From: Pseudomonas mohnii
GTDB lineage: Bacteria > Pseudomonadota > Gammaproteobacteria > Pseudomonadales > Pseudomonadaceae
Direction of reading: 5' to 3'
NCBI RefSeq assembly: GCF_900105115.1
Contig: NZ_FNRV01000002.1
Coordinates: 52,552 to 116,551, forward strand
Length of the DNA: 64,000 nt
In this document: in pieces, positions 9,044 to 18,223 of the stretch
How positions within the stretch are numbered: the stretch's first letter is position 1
Layout of the letters: each line of letters opens with the position of its first letter
Notes under the pieces: model-generated
What the model saw: the letters and a program-made list of their open reading frames with translations, nothing else
Told to the model about the DNA's origin: nothing
The model's database searches: none
Made by a program: the position numbers and the translations under genes

Positions 9044-9087
9044 TTTGTATATTTGTATATTTGTATATTTGTATATTTGTATATTTG
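9044..9087 (+). repeat. TTTGTATA octamer tandem repeat
   Basis: Five perfect TTTGTATA units plus TTTG lie in the AT-rich region between the czcC fossil and the orphan response regulator, about 150 bases before the regulator start. The units are identical, so copy number could vary by slippage. Confidence 0.9.
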
Positions 9088-9239
9088 ACGTCGATAACAT
9101 AACGGAGCCACAACAGCGCGCAATAGCTCCTTACTGACTAAAATCGTACAACGCAAATATGTTGAAGTTTATCGGTAAATAAAATTTTCTATACGTGTGT
9201 AAGGATGATTTATTATTTAGTGTCGAGACTTTATGAAAA

Positions 9240-9917
9240 ATGCGTATTTTGATAATAGAAGACGAGCCGAAAACTGCCCATTATTTGCACCAGGGGCTGA
9301 CCGAAAGCGGATTTATCGTTGATTGCGTCGCCAGCGGAATCGATGGCTTACGCTTGGTCTGCCAACAGGCTTATGATCTTGTAGTGCTTGACGCAAACCT
9401 ACCGCAACGTGACGATTGGGGCCTACTTGTAAGTATTCGCAAGGTCACTATTTCGCCCATCATGATACTTACCGTTAAAGGTAGTCTGGAGGAAAAAATC
9501 AAGGGTTTCGACCTAGGCGCGGACGATTACATGGTCAAACCAATTGAGTTTCCAGAGCTGCTGGCCCGAGTACGCACTCTGATGCGTCGCGCTGTATTGT
9601 CGGCATTGCCCGACGTGCTGTGTGTCGGGGACCTGGAACTCGATCTTGGTAGACACCGGACCTTCCGAGGCGAGCAGCGGATTGAGCTGACCACCAAGGA
9701 GTTCGCCCTGCTATACCTCTTGATGCGCCAGACTGGTACGGCGCTGTCGCGCACGCAAATCATGTCCTCTGTCTGGGGGCGGAGTGCTGATTGCGACACC
9801 AATGTTGTTGAAGTGTCGATGAGAAGGCTTCGGGCCAAGATTGATGATCCTTTCAACAACAAGCTAATCCATACCTTGCGCGGTGTTGGATATGTTCTCG
9901 AAAAGCGTGATCAATGA
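9240..9917 (+). CDS. Orphan OmpR/CzcR-type response regulator, diverged
   Basis: A 225-residue two-domain regulator. The receiver keeps the acidic pair (IIEDE), the phospho-acceptor Asp in VVLDANLP (about 51) and Lys in MVKPIEFPELL (about 102). The C-terminal winged helix has [13 protein letters not shown] and [11 protein letters not shown]. It is a third paralogue of the regulators at 11986 and 14568, but with many non-conservative changes, such as LTVKG for LTARG and QRDDWG for a DGWG-type motif. No sensor kinase gene accompanies it; the next gene is a DUF2790-like gene. It may be the regulator left from the decayed czcCB cluster. The ribosome site is weak. It is either functional with a borrowed kinase or starting to decay. 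Confidence 0.85.
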   Translation: MRILIIEDEPKTAHYLHQGLTESGFIVDCVASGIDGLRLVCQQAYDLVVLDANLPQRDDWGLLVSIRKVTISPIMILTVKGSLEEKIKGFDLGADDYMVKPIEFPELLARVRTLMRRAVLSALPDVLCVGDLELDLGRHRTFRGEQRIELTTKEFALLYLLMRQTGTALSRTQIMSSVWGRSADCDTNVVEVSMRRLRAKIDDPFNNKLIHTLRGVGYVLEKRDQ

Positions 9918-10103
9918 GCCCTCTTAATCCCTCGAATTTTGAAGTTATGTGAAATAATCGGCAACAACTTTATAAACAGAACACACAAATGCCACTCTAA
10001 AATCACAGTTCTATTAGATTACGAAAATCGTCTTCGGGGTGGGGAAGCACTGTGCTTGGCTGATTATGTTACTTCACTGAGCTTGTGAGGATAACGGTTG
10101 GAA

Positions 10104-10119
10104 ATTACAAATAAGTAAT
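10104..10119 (+). promoter_or_regulatory. CzcR/CopR-like box before DUF2790-like gene
   Basis: ATTACAAATAAGTAAT, a near-perfect dyad, about 85 bases upstream of the ATG at 10203. AT-rich sequence follows, with an AATTAATAAAG stretch that could hold the -10. Confidence 0.65.
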
Positions 10120-10202
10120 TCTCATTAGACAATTAATAAAGATTTACCTCGTTAACGTACTTAAGTTTAACAGCTTTGTAACTACTTCAAAGAGACTCTG
10201 CT

Positions 10203-10535
10203 ATGAGTCTGTTAAAACTAAGTATTGTTGCACTGACGCAATCATTGCCTTCGATAGAATTCGCTGAAAGCCGTGGTGATCGCAACGTTGTCAACGCCAT
10301 GGAAGCAAATCAGAAAGCAATGGCCGCCTACGCTGCGCAAAAAGGCAAGACCGCTCCGGAAATTCAGAAATATCACTATAGAATGAAGTTTGATATCGCA
10401 AAAGTGGTGAGTATGACCCCACCAATTCGCTCTTGCAACATTGTACCTTTTCGAATGACCTATGAGGACTCAGCTGGAAAGCTTCACACTATTGAATACC
10501 AAATTATTGGTGTGTGTCGTAACACGCACGAATGA
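10203..10535 (+). CDS. DUF2790-like small protein, probably periplasmic
   Basis: A 110-residue protein similar to the one at 21881: MEANQKAMAAYAAQKGK, YHYRMKFDIAKVVSM and FRMTYEDSAGKLHTIEYQIIGVCR are the shared blocks, including the two Cys of the family. The N-terminus (MSLLKLSIVALTQSLPSIEFAES) is a degenerate signal peptide compared with the clean ones of the two other copies, so export is uncertain. Function is unknown. The family is common in Pseudomonas and its genes are often found beside copper/zinc two-component systems. Here a CzcR-like box lies upstream, which argues for metal-dependent expression. Confidence 0.8.
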   Translation: MSLLKLSIVALTQSLPSIEFAESRGDRNVVNAMEANQKAMAAYAAQKGKTAPEIQKYHYRMKFDIAKVVSMTPPIRSCNIVPFRMTYEDSAGKLHTIEYQIIGVCRNTHE

Positions 10536-10576
10536 ACGAATGACGTGAATAAGGGCTGTTTTTTCAATGGTTGGTA

Positions 10577-11989
10577 TCACCAGTTGGTGTGTCCATGGAT
10601 GTTTGGAAAACCCAGCTTGAAGGTCGTGATCTTACCCGGGCGGCTATTAACTTCTGCGACTCCCTGATGCAAACTCATGATTGATTTCACAATGGCTAAA
10701 CCAAGCCCGGTACTTCCTCCAGCGCGCGAATGATGAGTGTCAACTCGATAAAAGCGATCGAATAAGTGCGGTAGGTGTTGAGGTTCAATACCTGCGCCTC
10801 GGTTGGCTACATGTAGCGAGACTTCTGTGGCATGGACTTCGATGGTGATTGTGATGGCTTGGCCTACTGGGCAATGGCGGATTGCATTGGACATCAGGTT
10901 GGAAATTGCCCGCTGAATCATCAACCGATCACCAATGGTCGACCCCCTGCCAGTAACGCTCACGCTGATCTGTTTATCTTCCGCCGACAGTGAAAACAGA
11001 TTGATGACCTTCAAGGCTTCATCCTCCAGAGCAATGGTCTCAAACGGGACCAGCGCAGCGGGATGACTGACCTGTGCCAGGAAAAGCATGTCCGAGACAA
11101 TCCGGGCTACGCGCCCAAGCTCTTCGGTGGAGGACTCCAAAACCGCTTTGTACTCCTCGGCCGGCCTCTCCCGGGACAACGTCACCTGGGCTTTGCCCAT
11201 CAGGTTGGAAATGGGTGCTCGTAGTTCGTGGGCCAAGTCATCGGAGAACTGCGACAACTGCTGAACATCGCTGTCTAGTCGGTGCAGCATGAAGTTGATG
11301 CCATGGGCCAGTTCGCTGAGCTCCTGCGGCATCTTGACCACCGAGAGTCGATGGCTGAGGTCCTGAGCAGAGATCATGGCGGCCACCTTGCGAAACTCCC
11401 GCAGCGGCGCGAGCCCCCGTTTTACCACTGCCCAGGCACTGAGGCCGATAAGTAGCAGCAGCAACGGCAAGGCCATGATCGTCGAGCTTAGATATGTGCT
11501 GAGCAGCGCTTCATCGTTGGCGCAATCAAGCGACAGCAATACGGCGACATTCGTACCGTTCGGCAAGCGGATCAGTCTGGATGCAGTCAGGAAGTGCCGG
11601 CCCTGATCATCGGTGCTTCGGGAGTACGACACCTTGTCGGTGGCAGCCCCTGCCGCCTTCAACTCCACCCTGGGGTCCGTCAAGCCAAAGCCTGACTTCA
11701 AGAGCGGCGTCCTCATATTTATCAGGTCATAAATGGTAAGGTTGAGGTGGTCATGCCCCATCACCTGATCCAGCAAAACGTGCGGTTTAATGTTGATGTC
11801 GACAGGTTTTTCATACAGCGAAAGACTGTGCTCGATTTGCCGCATTTTCTCGCTCAAGTTGTCTTTTGACAGTTTATCTAACTCATGCGTTAGCGCGAGG
11901 AACGCAAGAACCGCCAGAAATAACACCAACAATGCGCCCATGATACTCACCGCCAAACCCAGCCGCATCGACAGGCTTGCCGACTTCAT
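10577..11989 (-). CDS. czcS: Heavy-metal sensor histidine kinase (CzcS-like), copy 1
   Basis: A 470-residue inner-membrane kinase that should sense periplasmic Zn, Cd, Co or Cu and phosphorylate the partner regulator. There are two transmembrane helices (about residues 12-32 and 165-185) with a periplasmic sensor between. A HAMP segment with [17 protein letters not shown] comes next, then the H-box [20 protein letters not shown] (His about 254), the N-box [14 protein letters not shown] (about 366) and the G-box [12 protein letters not shown]. The start overlaps the stop of the regulator gene by four bases (ATGA), so the two are translationally coupled. It closely matches the second kinase at 13144, with most differences in the periplasmic sensor. 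This suggests the same output with possibly different metal preference. Confidence 0.93.
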   Translation of the reverse strand: MKSASLSMRLGLAVSIMGALLVLFLAVLAFLALTHELDKLSKDNLSEKMRQIEHSLSLYEKPVDINIKPHVLLDQVMGHDHLNLTIYDLINMRTPLLKSGFGLTDPRVELKAAGAATDKVSYSRSTDDQGRHFLTASRLIRLPNGTNVAVLLSLDCANDEALLSTYLSSTIMALPLLLLLIGLSAWAVVKRGLAPLREFRKVAAMISAQDLSHRLSVVKMPQELSELAHGINFMLHRLDSDVQQLSQFSDDLAHELRAPISNLMGKAQVTLSRERPAEEYKAVLESSTEELGRVARIVSDMLFLAQVSHPAALVPFETIALEDEALKVINLFSLSAEDKQISVSVTGRGSTIGDRLMIQRAISNLMSNAIRHCPVGQAITITIEVHATEVSLHVANRGAGIEPQHLPHLFDRFYRVDTHHSRAGGSTGLGLAIVKSIMSLHQGVAEVNSRPGKITTFKLGFPNIHGHTNW

Positions 11990-12660
11990 TCCCGGGCCTC
12001 CAGTACATAGCCAACGCCGCGCAGGGTATGGATTAGCTTCTTGTCAAAAGGATCATCAATCTTGGCCCTCAGGCGGCGGATTGAAACCTCGACCACATTG
12101 GTGTCGCAGTCGAAGTTCATGTCCCAGACCAATGAAATGATCTGAGTGCGGGAAAGCACCTCACCCGACTGGCGCATCAAAAGGTGCAGCAAAGCAAATT
12201 CCTTGGTCGTCAGGTCGATACGCTGCTCGCCCCGGAAGGCCCTATGGCGGCCCTGGTCGAGTTCCAGATCGGCGACTTTCAAGACCTCAGGGACGGAAAC
12301 TTGTTCGCTGCGACGCATTAAAGTTCGTACCCGGGCCAACAGTTCCGGAAATTCGAATGGCTTGACCAGATAGTCATCGGCACCCAGGTCCAGGCCGCGG
12401 ATCTTGTCCGCCAGGCGCCCGCGAGCGGTTAGCATTATGACCCGGGTGTTACTGCTTTGGCGCAGTCGCTCGAGCACACCCCAGCCATCAAGTTGTGGTA
12501 GATCGACGTCAAGTATTACCAAGTCGTAGGTTTGTTGACGCGCAAGGTGAAGTCCATCCGTACCATTCGCCGCGCGGTCTACTATATAGCCGCTTTCAGT
12601 CAAACCCTGATGCAGGTATTCGGCAGTTTTAAGCTCATCCTCAACTACAAGCATTCGCAT
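11986..12660 (-). CDS. czcR: Heavy-metal response regulator (CzcR-like), copy 1
   Basis: A 224-residue OmpR/PhoB-type regulator. The receiver has the acidic residues VVEDE, the phospho-acceptor in VILDVDLP (about 51), a conserved Thr in MLTARG and Lys in LVKPFEFP. The winged-helix domain has [13 protein letters not shown] and [12 protein letters not shown]. It is cotranscribed with the kinase at 10577 (ATGA overlap). The DNA-binding half is almost identical in protein sequence to that of the regulator at 14568, so both probably bind the same ATTACAnnnnTGTAAT boxes. In P. aeruginosa CzcR activates czcCBA and represses oprD; both target types are in this window with a matching box. Confidence 0.93.
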   Translation of the reverse strand: MRMLVVEDELKTAEYLHQGLTESGYIVDRAANGTDGLHLARQQTYDLVILDVDLPQLDGWGVLERLRQSSNTRVIMLTARGRLADKIRGLDLGADDYLVKPFEFPELLARVRTLMRRSEQVSVPEVLKVADLELDQGRHRAFRGEQRIDLTTKEFALLHLLMRQSGEVLSRTQIISLVWDMNFDCDTNVVEVSIRRLRAKIDDPFDKKLIHTLRGVGYVLEARE

Positions 12661-13143
12661 GGTAGTGCCGCCCTATGTAATATGAATTGAATAATAAAAT
12701 TTCGAAGTTTATTTAAGTGCCCGACTAAGAAATGATGTAGAACTATTCGATCATAAAAATCTCAAAACCGCGCATTGCTCAAGTGATCAGTATCAAGCCT
12801 GAAGCTGCTACAGGGTCAACAGGAGGAGGACATTTTACGATAAAAGTATTTGCGACTATATGTCGCAGGCATGTTAATGCGCGACTCCCGTACATTTATT
12901 TCAGCCAGAAGCCAAGCTCCGCTCGGCTGATATCTATGGGGAATCGTTTCGAAGTGTTACGGCGCAGATAGTCAATTTAATGCTGCACGCATTTTTTGGG
13001 GAGACTGGCAGGATGTACCAAGGGGAGTTGATCTCGCTTTGCGATTTTTAAGTACCCCGCGCTATCTATGCTCTATGCATTTTCGGATTCGCGTTTTTGG
13101 ACTATTGTTTATCGTGATTTTAGTTACGGCTTTACTAAAATCA
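12661..13143. other. Intergenic region between the two two-component pairs; no gene supported
   Basis: This 483-base AT-rich stretch separates the start of czcR copy 1 from the end of czcS copy 2. Short frames here lack ribosome sites and family similarity. It should hold the promoter of the downstream pair, but I could not find a clear CzcR-like box in it. Confidence 0.6.
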
Positions 13144-14571
13144 CTACTTTTGTTTTTGGGCTTTTAAGTTGCTTTGTGCATTATATTTTGGAAATGTAAG
13201 TTGAAAAACTGTCAGATGGCCCGGCATACTTTGGACCTCTGCCATTCCCTGGTGCAGGCTCATGATGGATCGGACAATGGCCAACCCTAATCCAGTACCA
13301 CCTTCAGCTCGTGAGCGACTGTTATCCACACGATAGAAGCGATCGAAAATGTGAAACAAGTGCTGGTGCTCAATTCCTACCCCAGGATTGCTTATTGATA
13401 GGGAGACTTTTTCAGATTGCGTTTCAATCGCTATAGCAATGGACTGCCCTGCTGGGCAGTGACGAATGGCATTTGATAAAAGATTGGAAATAGCCCGTTG
13501 AATCATGAGCCGATCACCTAAAACTTTACCCCATCCGCTGACAGTTATACCAACGCTCTTTTCCTCAGCCGATAGCGAAAAAAGGTCGATGACTTTTAGG
13601 GCTTCATCCTCTAGTAAAATGCTTTCAAACGGCACGAGTGCGGCCGGATGACTAACTTGGGCCAAGAAAAGCATGTCTGAAACAATTCTGGTGACTCGTC
13701 CTAGTTCCTCGGTGCATGACTCTAAAACAGCCTTGTACTCTTTTGCCGGGCGTTCTCGAGAAAGTGTTACCTGAGCTTTCCCCATAAGGTTCGTAATCGG
13801 TGACCGCAGCTCATGCGCCAAGTCATCAGAGAATTGCGATAGTTGTTGAACTCCGCCGTCAAGACGATGCAGCATGAAGTTTATACCGTGAGCAAGCTCA
13901 CTGAGTTCTTGGGGCATCTTGACAACTGAGAGTCGATGACTTAAATCCTGGGCCGACACCATTGCTGCAACTTTCCGGAATTCCCGAAGGGGGGATAAGC
14001 CACGTTGCACAATAGCCCAGGCGCTGATACCAATCAGAATCAGCAACAGTGGAACCGCTACAATGGTCGAACTCAGGTAGGCGCTCAATAGCGTTTCATC
14101 ATTCGAGCGATCAATAGACAGTAGGACCGATACGAACCCACCATCCTTTAATTTCATGAGCTTAGAGGCGGTGAGGATGTGGATTCCGGACTCTTCGGCT
14201 GGGGAATAGTACGACAGCTTATTACTGGCGGCTGTTCCGGCTTGATTCGTAGATACTTCAGGTATATCTGCTCCAAAACTCAGCAGAGGTTCACTCATGT
14301 TGTCATCATCAAAGATGGTCAGGTTAAGATTGTCGTGTCCCAGCACTTGATCTAATAGCACGTGTGGTTTTAAACTCATGTCGCGGGTACTAATATCCAT
14401 CAGTAGACTGTGCTCAATCTGACTCATCTTCTTCTCTAAGCTATTTTTTGCGCGCGAATCAAGTTCGTGAGTAAGCGCTAAAAAAGCTAGTATCGCTAAA
14501 AGCACTACTAGTACCGCTCCCATAATGCTAACTGTCAACCCCAGCCGCATCGATAGGCTGACCGGTTTCAT
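13144..14571 (-). CDS. czcS: Heavy-metal sensor histidine kinase (CzcS-like), copy 2
   Basis: A 475-residue paralogue of the kinase at 10577 with the same architecture: two membrane helices, a HAMP segment ([17 protein letters not shown]), H-box [20 protein letters not shown] (His about 254), N-box [14 protein letters not shown] and G-box [12 protein letters not shown]. The periplasmic sensor is clearly diverged from copy 1, while the cytoplasmic half is nearly conserved. Third-codon positions are noticeably AT-richer than in copy 1. It is coupled to its regulator by an ATGA overlap. The pair lies next to, and divergent from, czcCBA, so this is the likeliest direct controller of that operon. 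Confidence 0.93.
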   Translation of the reverse strand: MKPVSLSMRLGLTVSIMGAVLVVLLAILAFLALTHELDSRAKNSLEKKMSQIEHSLLMDISTRDMSLKPHVLLDQVLGHDNLNLTIFDDDNMSEPLLSFGADIPEVSTNQAGTAASNKLSYYSPAEESGIHILTASKLMKLKDGGFVSVLLSIDRSNDETLLSAYLSSTIVAVPLLLILIGISAWAIVQRGLSPLREFRKVAAMVSAQDLSHRLSVVKMPQELSELAHGINFMLHRLDGGVQQLSQFSDDLAHELRSPITNLMGKAQVTLSRERPAKEYKAVLESCTEELGRVTRIVSDMLFLAQVSHPAALVPFESILLEDEALKVIDLFSLSAEEKSVGITVSGWGKVLGDRLMIQRAISNLLSNAIRHCPAGQSIAIAIETQSEKVSLSISNPGVGIEHQHLFHIFDRFYRVDNSRSRAEGGTGLGLAIVRSIMSLHQGMAEVQSMPGHLTVFQLTFPKYNAQSNLKAQKQK

Positions 14572-15242
14572 TTCCTCGCCTCCAATACATAGCCTACGCC
14601 ACGAAGGGTATGTATTAATTTTGTTTCAAATGGATCATCTATTTTTGCTCTCAATCTTCGTATCGAAACTTCGACAACGTTTGTGTCGCAGTCAAAGTTC
14701 ATATCCCACACTAAAGAGATAATTTGAGTGCGAGATAACACCTCTCCTGATTGACGCATCAACAGATGAAGCAGCGCGAACTCCTTTGTCGTCAGATCTA
14801 TGCGTTGCTTTCCGCGGAATGCGCGATGTCTGCCTTGATCAAGTTCAAGGTCAGCGACTTTTAATACCTCCGGAACTGGAATATGTTCGCTGCGACGCAT
14901 TAAAGTGCGTACTCTTGCAAGCAACTCAGGGAATTCAAATGGCTTGACCAGGTAATCATCGGCTCCCAAATCCAATCCTTTGATTTTGTCTGCCAGACGC
15001 CCTCTTGCAGTCAGCATCATTACCCGAGTGCTACTAGTCTGCCGAATATTTTCAAGAACGTCCCAACCGTCAATTTCAGGTAGATTTACGTCTAGTATTA
15101 CCAGATCATAAGCTTGCTGACGTGCTAGATGGAGTCCATCAGCCCCGGTCGATGCGCAGTCTACAATATAGCCACTTTCAGTCAGGCCTTGATGTAAGTA
15201 CTCAGCAGTCTTCAGCTCGTCCTCTATCACAAGGATTCGCAT
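14568..15242 (-). CDS. czcR: Heavy-metal response regulator (CzcR-like), copy 2
   Basis: A 224-residue regulator with receiver ([33 protein letters not shown]) and winged-helix domain. The last 85 residues differ from copy 1 at only a handful of positions, yet the DNA differs at many synonymous sites. It is divergent from czcCBA; the 365-base gap between them holds one box (15513-15528) close to the czcC side. Binding there could both activate czcC and adjust the regulator's own level. Confidence 0.93.
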   Translation of the reverse strand: MRILVIEDELKTAEYLHQGLTESGYIVDCASTGADGLHLARQQAYDLVILDVNLPEIDGWDVLENIRQTSSTRVMMLTARGRLADKIKGLDLGADDYLVKPFEFPELLARVRTLMRRSEHIPVPEVLKVADLELDQGRHRAFRGKQRIDLTTKEFALLHLLMRQSGEVLSRTQIISLVWDMNFDCDTNVVEVSIRRLRAKIDDPFETKLIHTLRGVGYVLEARK

Positions 15243-15512
15243 AGGATTTCACCCTCTGGTAAATGTATCGGAATGATTTGATGCTCGTTAAACATGGTTT
15301 AAGGGCATTATTAATCTGTATAAACGTTTCGATTCTGGCTACATCTTTAATTTTATTCGCAATATGGTCTTTTTAAAGCTTTGCAAGGTTCGTCATGTTT
15401 CCTTTACCTCCCAAAGTATTAGGTTCGGCGCCCCTTTTTTGTTTCGGGTTGTTTCTTGGCGCGAGCACTTATTGACTTCATCCTAATGCATTAATTGAGG
15501 TTTTTCCGCTGG

Positions 15513-15528
15513 ATAACGTATTTGTAAT
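15513..15528 (+). promoter_or_regulatory. CzcR-like box of the czcCBA operon
   Basis: ATAACGTATTTGTAAT is followed 16 bases later by TGATAG, a -10-like hexamer, in the sequence TTTTCAGTCACCTTGTTGAT. The same spacing and the GTTGATAGGT element recur before the DUF2790-like gene at 21541. No good -35 is present, as expected for an activator-dependent promoter. Confidence 0.75.
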
Positions 15529-15607
15529 TTTTCAGTCACCTTGTTGATAGGTGCGGAGAATTACATTTGCCTCATGGGAAATTCTTTTTGTTTTAAAGGT
15601 TTAAGGA

Positions 15608-16894
15608 ATGATGGAATTACTTCGGTGTAGAAAGTTTATTGCTCACCCAATCACGCATAAGACCATGCTAAGAGCAGGTCTCATTTCGATCCTTGCGCTT
15701 TTTACTAGTCCTTTGTTTGCGGCGACCGCTCAAATGCTCACAATGGATCAGGCGCTTGAAACTGCTTTTGCCAATAACCCTGATCTGGCGGCCGCTCAAT
15801 GGGAGACTGGTATTGCTCAGGGAGTGCGACAGCAGGCAGGGTTGATCCCTAACCCTGAGGTTTCCTGGGAGGCTGAAGATACTCGGCGAAACTCGCGCAC
15901 TACGACGGTAATGATCAACCAGCCGATCGAGCTTGGCGGTAAGCGCGGGGCTAGGATCGAGGTGGCCAGTCGAGCTCAAGACGCGGCCGGGATTGAATTG
16001 GAACGCAAACGCAATGTTCTGCGTGCCGATGTCATTCAGGCGTTTTACAGCTCCTCGACGGCTCAGCAAAGGCTGCTGTTATCACGTCAATCACTTGAGC
16101 TCGCCGAGCGCGGTTTGCGTGTAGCTCAAGGTCGCATCAAGAGTGGTAAATCCTCACCCGTTGAAGGTACTCGCGCAGAGGTTCAGCTATCAGAAGTGCG
16201 TCTGGAGCTGAGGCGGGCTGAGCGGGATGAGGCCAGTGCCTACCAGCGACTCGCTCAGGTCATGGGCGCGCCTTTGCCTGCATTCGTGTCTGTGGGTGAT
16301 CCAGGCCGGTCGATGCCAACCGTACCGGATTCGTCACTGCTGCTTAATCGCATAGGTGAAACCGCGGAGCTACGATTGGCAAAACTGCAAATAGATCAGC
16401 GGGAAGCCTCCCTTGGCCTGGAGAAGGCTCAGCGAATTCCCGACCTCACCGTGAGTATCGGGAGCCAATACGACGAGCGCGAGCGCGAGCGGGTGAATGT
16501 TGTGGGGCTGTCTATGCCCATCCCATTGTTTAACCGTAACCAGGGCAACGTACTAGCCGCTGCCCGCCGTACCGATCAAGCCCGCGACCTTCGTAACGCC
16601 AGTGAGTTACGCCTGCGCACAGAAATCCAGACCACCCTGGATCAGTGGATGACGGCTAACACTGAAGTCGCGTCGTTCAATCAAACCATCCTGCCTGCCG
16701 CGCAAAGTGCCGTCGACACCGCTACCCGAGGTTTCGAAATGGGCAAGTTTAACTTCCTCGACGTACTCGATGCTCAGCGCACCTTGATTAGCGCCCGCAC
16801 GCAATACATCCAGGCTATCGCCGAGGCGACAGACGCCTGGGTGCGCATCGAGCGAATTTTCGGAGATGTCGCCCTTCTCACTCGTACTCCGTGA
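15608..16894 (+). CDS. czcC: CzcC: outer membrane channel of the Co/Zn/Cd RND pump
   Basis: A 428-residue TolC-family outer-membrane protein that forms the exit duct of the CzcCBA efflux complex. After a likely signal peptide (best seen from the internal Met at 15665: MLRAGLISILALFTSPLFAA) come two OEP repeats with family motifs: ANNPDLAAAQWE, LIPNPEVSWE, IELGGKRGARI, VGLSMPIPLFNRNQGN and LDVLDAQRTLISARTQYIQA. The start is uncertain. ATG 15608 has AAGGA almost touching it and ATG 15665 has a better signal peptide but a poor ribosome site. It is first in the operon czcC-czcB-czcA, with gaps of 88 and 26 bases. Confidence 0.93.
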   Translation: MMELLRCRKFIAHPITHKTMLRAGLISILALFTSPLFAATAQMLTMDQALETAFANNPDLAAAQWETGIAQGVRQQAGLIPNPEVSWEAEDTRRNSRTTTVMINQPIELGGKRGARIEVASRAQDAAGIELERKRNVLRADVIQAFYSSSTAQQRLLLSRQSLELAERGLRVAQGRIKSGKSSPVEGTRAEVQLSEVRLELRRAERDEASAYQRLAQVMGAPLPAFVSVGDPGRSMPTVPDSSLLLNRIGETAELRLAKLQIDQREASLGLEKAQRIPDLTVSIGSQYDERERERVNVVGLSMPIPLFNRNQGNVLAAARRTDQARDLRNASELRLRTEIQTTLDQWMTANTEVASFNQTILPAAQSAVDTATRGFEMGKFNFLDVLDAQRTLISARTQYIQAIAEATDAWVRIERIFGDVALLTRTP

Positions 16895-16982
16895 ATTTCA
16901 TATAACGCTTTTTTTACCGCTGCTCAGCATCGCAATACCACGGTAATCCGTGACTGCCGACTGGGCTGCGCAGGGAGTTTCC

Positions 16983-18197
16983 ATGGATAAAAAACTAATT
17001 CTCGTCACTGCACTGACCTTGACGGTGGGTATAGGCATCGGCTCGTTGTGGATGGGCAGCCCATCGGTGCCCTCAGCCGAAGCTCAGGCTCAGGCTCAGG
17101 AGGGCAAAGGCCATGACGATCACGGCGATGAAACTACTGGCAAGAAATCGGCCGAAGGCGAAGCGGAAGAAGGTCACTTGACTCTGAGCGAAGAGCAGAT
17201 CAGCTCAGCCGGCATCCAGTTGGTCGAAGCCAAGGCGCAGAGTATTAGCCTTTCATTGCCCTTTCCTGGAGAAATCCGTTTTGATGAAGACCGCACTGCG
17301 CATGTGGTGCCCCGCGTACCCGGTGTCGTCGAGTCGGTCCATGTCAATCTTGGTCAACCGGTGAAAAAAGGCCAGTTGCTGGCCGTGATCGCCAGCCAAC
17401 AAATTTCTGATCAGCGTAGTGAACAAGCCGCGGCGCAACGTCGTCTTGAGTTGGCCCGTACTACCTACGAGCGAGAGCGACAGTTATGGCAGGACAAAAT
17501 CTCTGCCGAACAGGATTTCCTGCAAGCCCGCCAGGCTTTGCAAGAAGCCGAAATCGCCCTCAGCAATGCTCGACAAAAAATCAGCGTACTCAGTGGCAGC
17601 TCGGTCACCAGCGGGGGTAACCGATATGAATTGCGTGCGCCGTTTGACGGGGTTGTCGTTGAGAAACACTTGGGCCTCGGTGAGGTTGTCAGCGAAACCA
17701 CTAATGCCTTCACCCTCTCCGACTTGTCGCGTGTGTGGGTGACCTTTGGTGTCTCGCCAAAGGATTTAAACAAGGTACTGGTGGGCAAGTCGGTCACGGT
17801 CAGTGCGCCGGAACTGAATGCCGAAGTCACTGGAACCGTGGCCTATGTCGGCAGTTTGTTGGGCGAGCAAACTCGTACAGCCACGGTCCGCGTGACCTTG
17901 GCCAATCCACAAGGTGCATGGCGTCCCGGGCTATTCGTGACCGTGCAGGTTGACACTGATACTCGGCAAACAAAGGTCGCAGTACCAGAAGCGGCTATCC
18001 AGACGGTCGAGGACAAGCAAACTGTTTTCGTTCGAACGGACGACGGGTTTAAAGCTCAGCCAGTGGAGACAGGTGGCCGTTCGGCGGGTCTGGTCGAGAT
18101 CACGGAGGGCCTGGAGCCCGGTGTTCAAGTCGCCGCTGCCGGCAGTTTCATTCTGAAATCAGAACTGGGTAAAGCCTCGGCTGAACACGCCCACTGA
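16983..18197 (+). CDS. czcB: CzcB: periplasmic adaptor of the Co/Zn/Cd RND pump
   Basis: A 404-residue membrane-fusion protein that joins the inner-membrane pump CzcA to CzcC. The ATG at 16983 has a GGGAG site seven bases upstream and gives a proper N-terminal membrane anchor; the earlier frame start at 16950 does not. After the anchor comes a His/Asp/Glu-rich segment (GHDDHGDE, about residues 44-52) typical of zinc/cadmium adaptors. Barrel-sandwich halves surround a coiled coil of about 80 residues (RSEQAAAQRRLELARTTYE onward). A beta-barrel domain (RVWVTFGVSP) and a membrane-proximal domain (TDDGFKAQPVETGG) follow. All adaptor parts are present. Confidence 0.93.
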   Translation: MDKKLILVTALTLTVGIGIGSLWMGSPSVPSAEAQAQAQEGKGHDDHGDETTGKKSAEGEAEEGHLTLSEEQISSAGIQLVEAKAQSISLSLPFPGEIRFDEDRTAHVVPRVPGVVESVHVNLGQPVKKGQLLAVIASQQISDQRSEQAAAQRRLELARTTYERERQLWQDKISAEQDFLQARQALQEAEIALSNARQKISVLSGSSVTSGGNRYELRAPFDGVVVEKHLGLGEVVSETTNAFTLSDLSRVWVTFGVSPKDLNKVLVGKSVTVSAPELNAEVTGTVAYVGSLLGEQTRTATVRVTLANPQGAWRPGLFVTVQVDTDTRQTKVAVPEAAIQTVEDKQTVFVRTDDGFKAQPVETGGRSAGLVEITEGLEPGVQVAAAGSFILKSELGKASAEHAH

Positions 18198-18223
18198 TCC
18201 GCCACTTCCACGAGAAGGTTCTC

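Noticed and set aside
12783..12971. A 62-codon plus-strand frame between the two-component pairs
   Set aside because: No ribosome site placement, no family similarity, and composition of non-coding AT-rich DNA.
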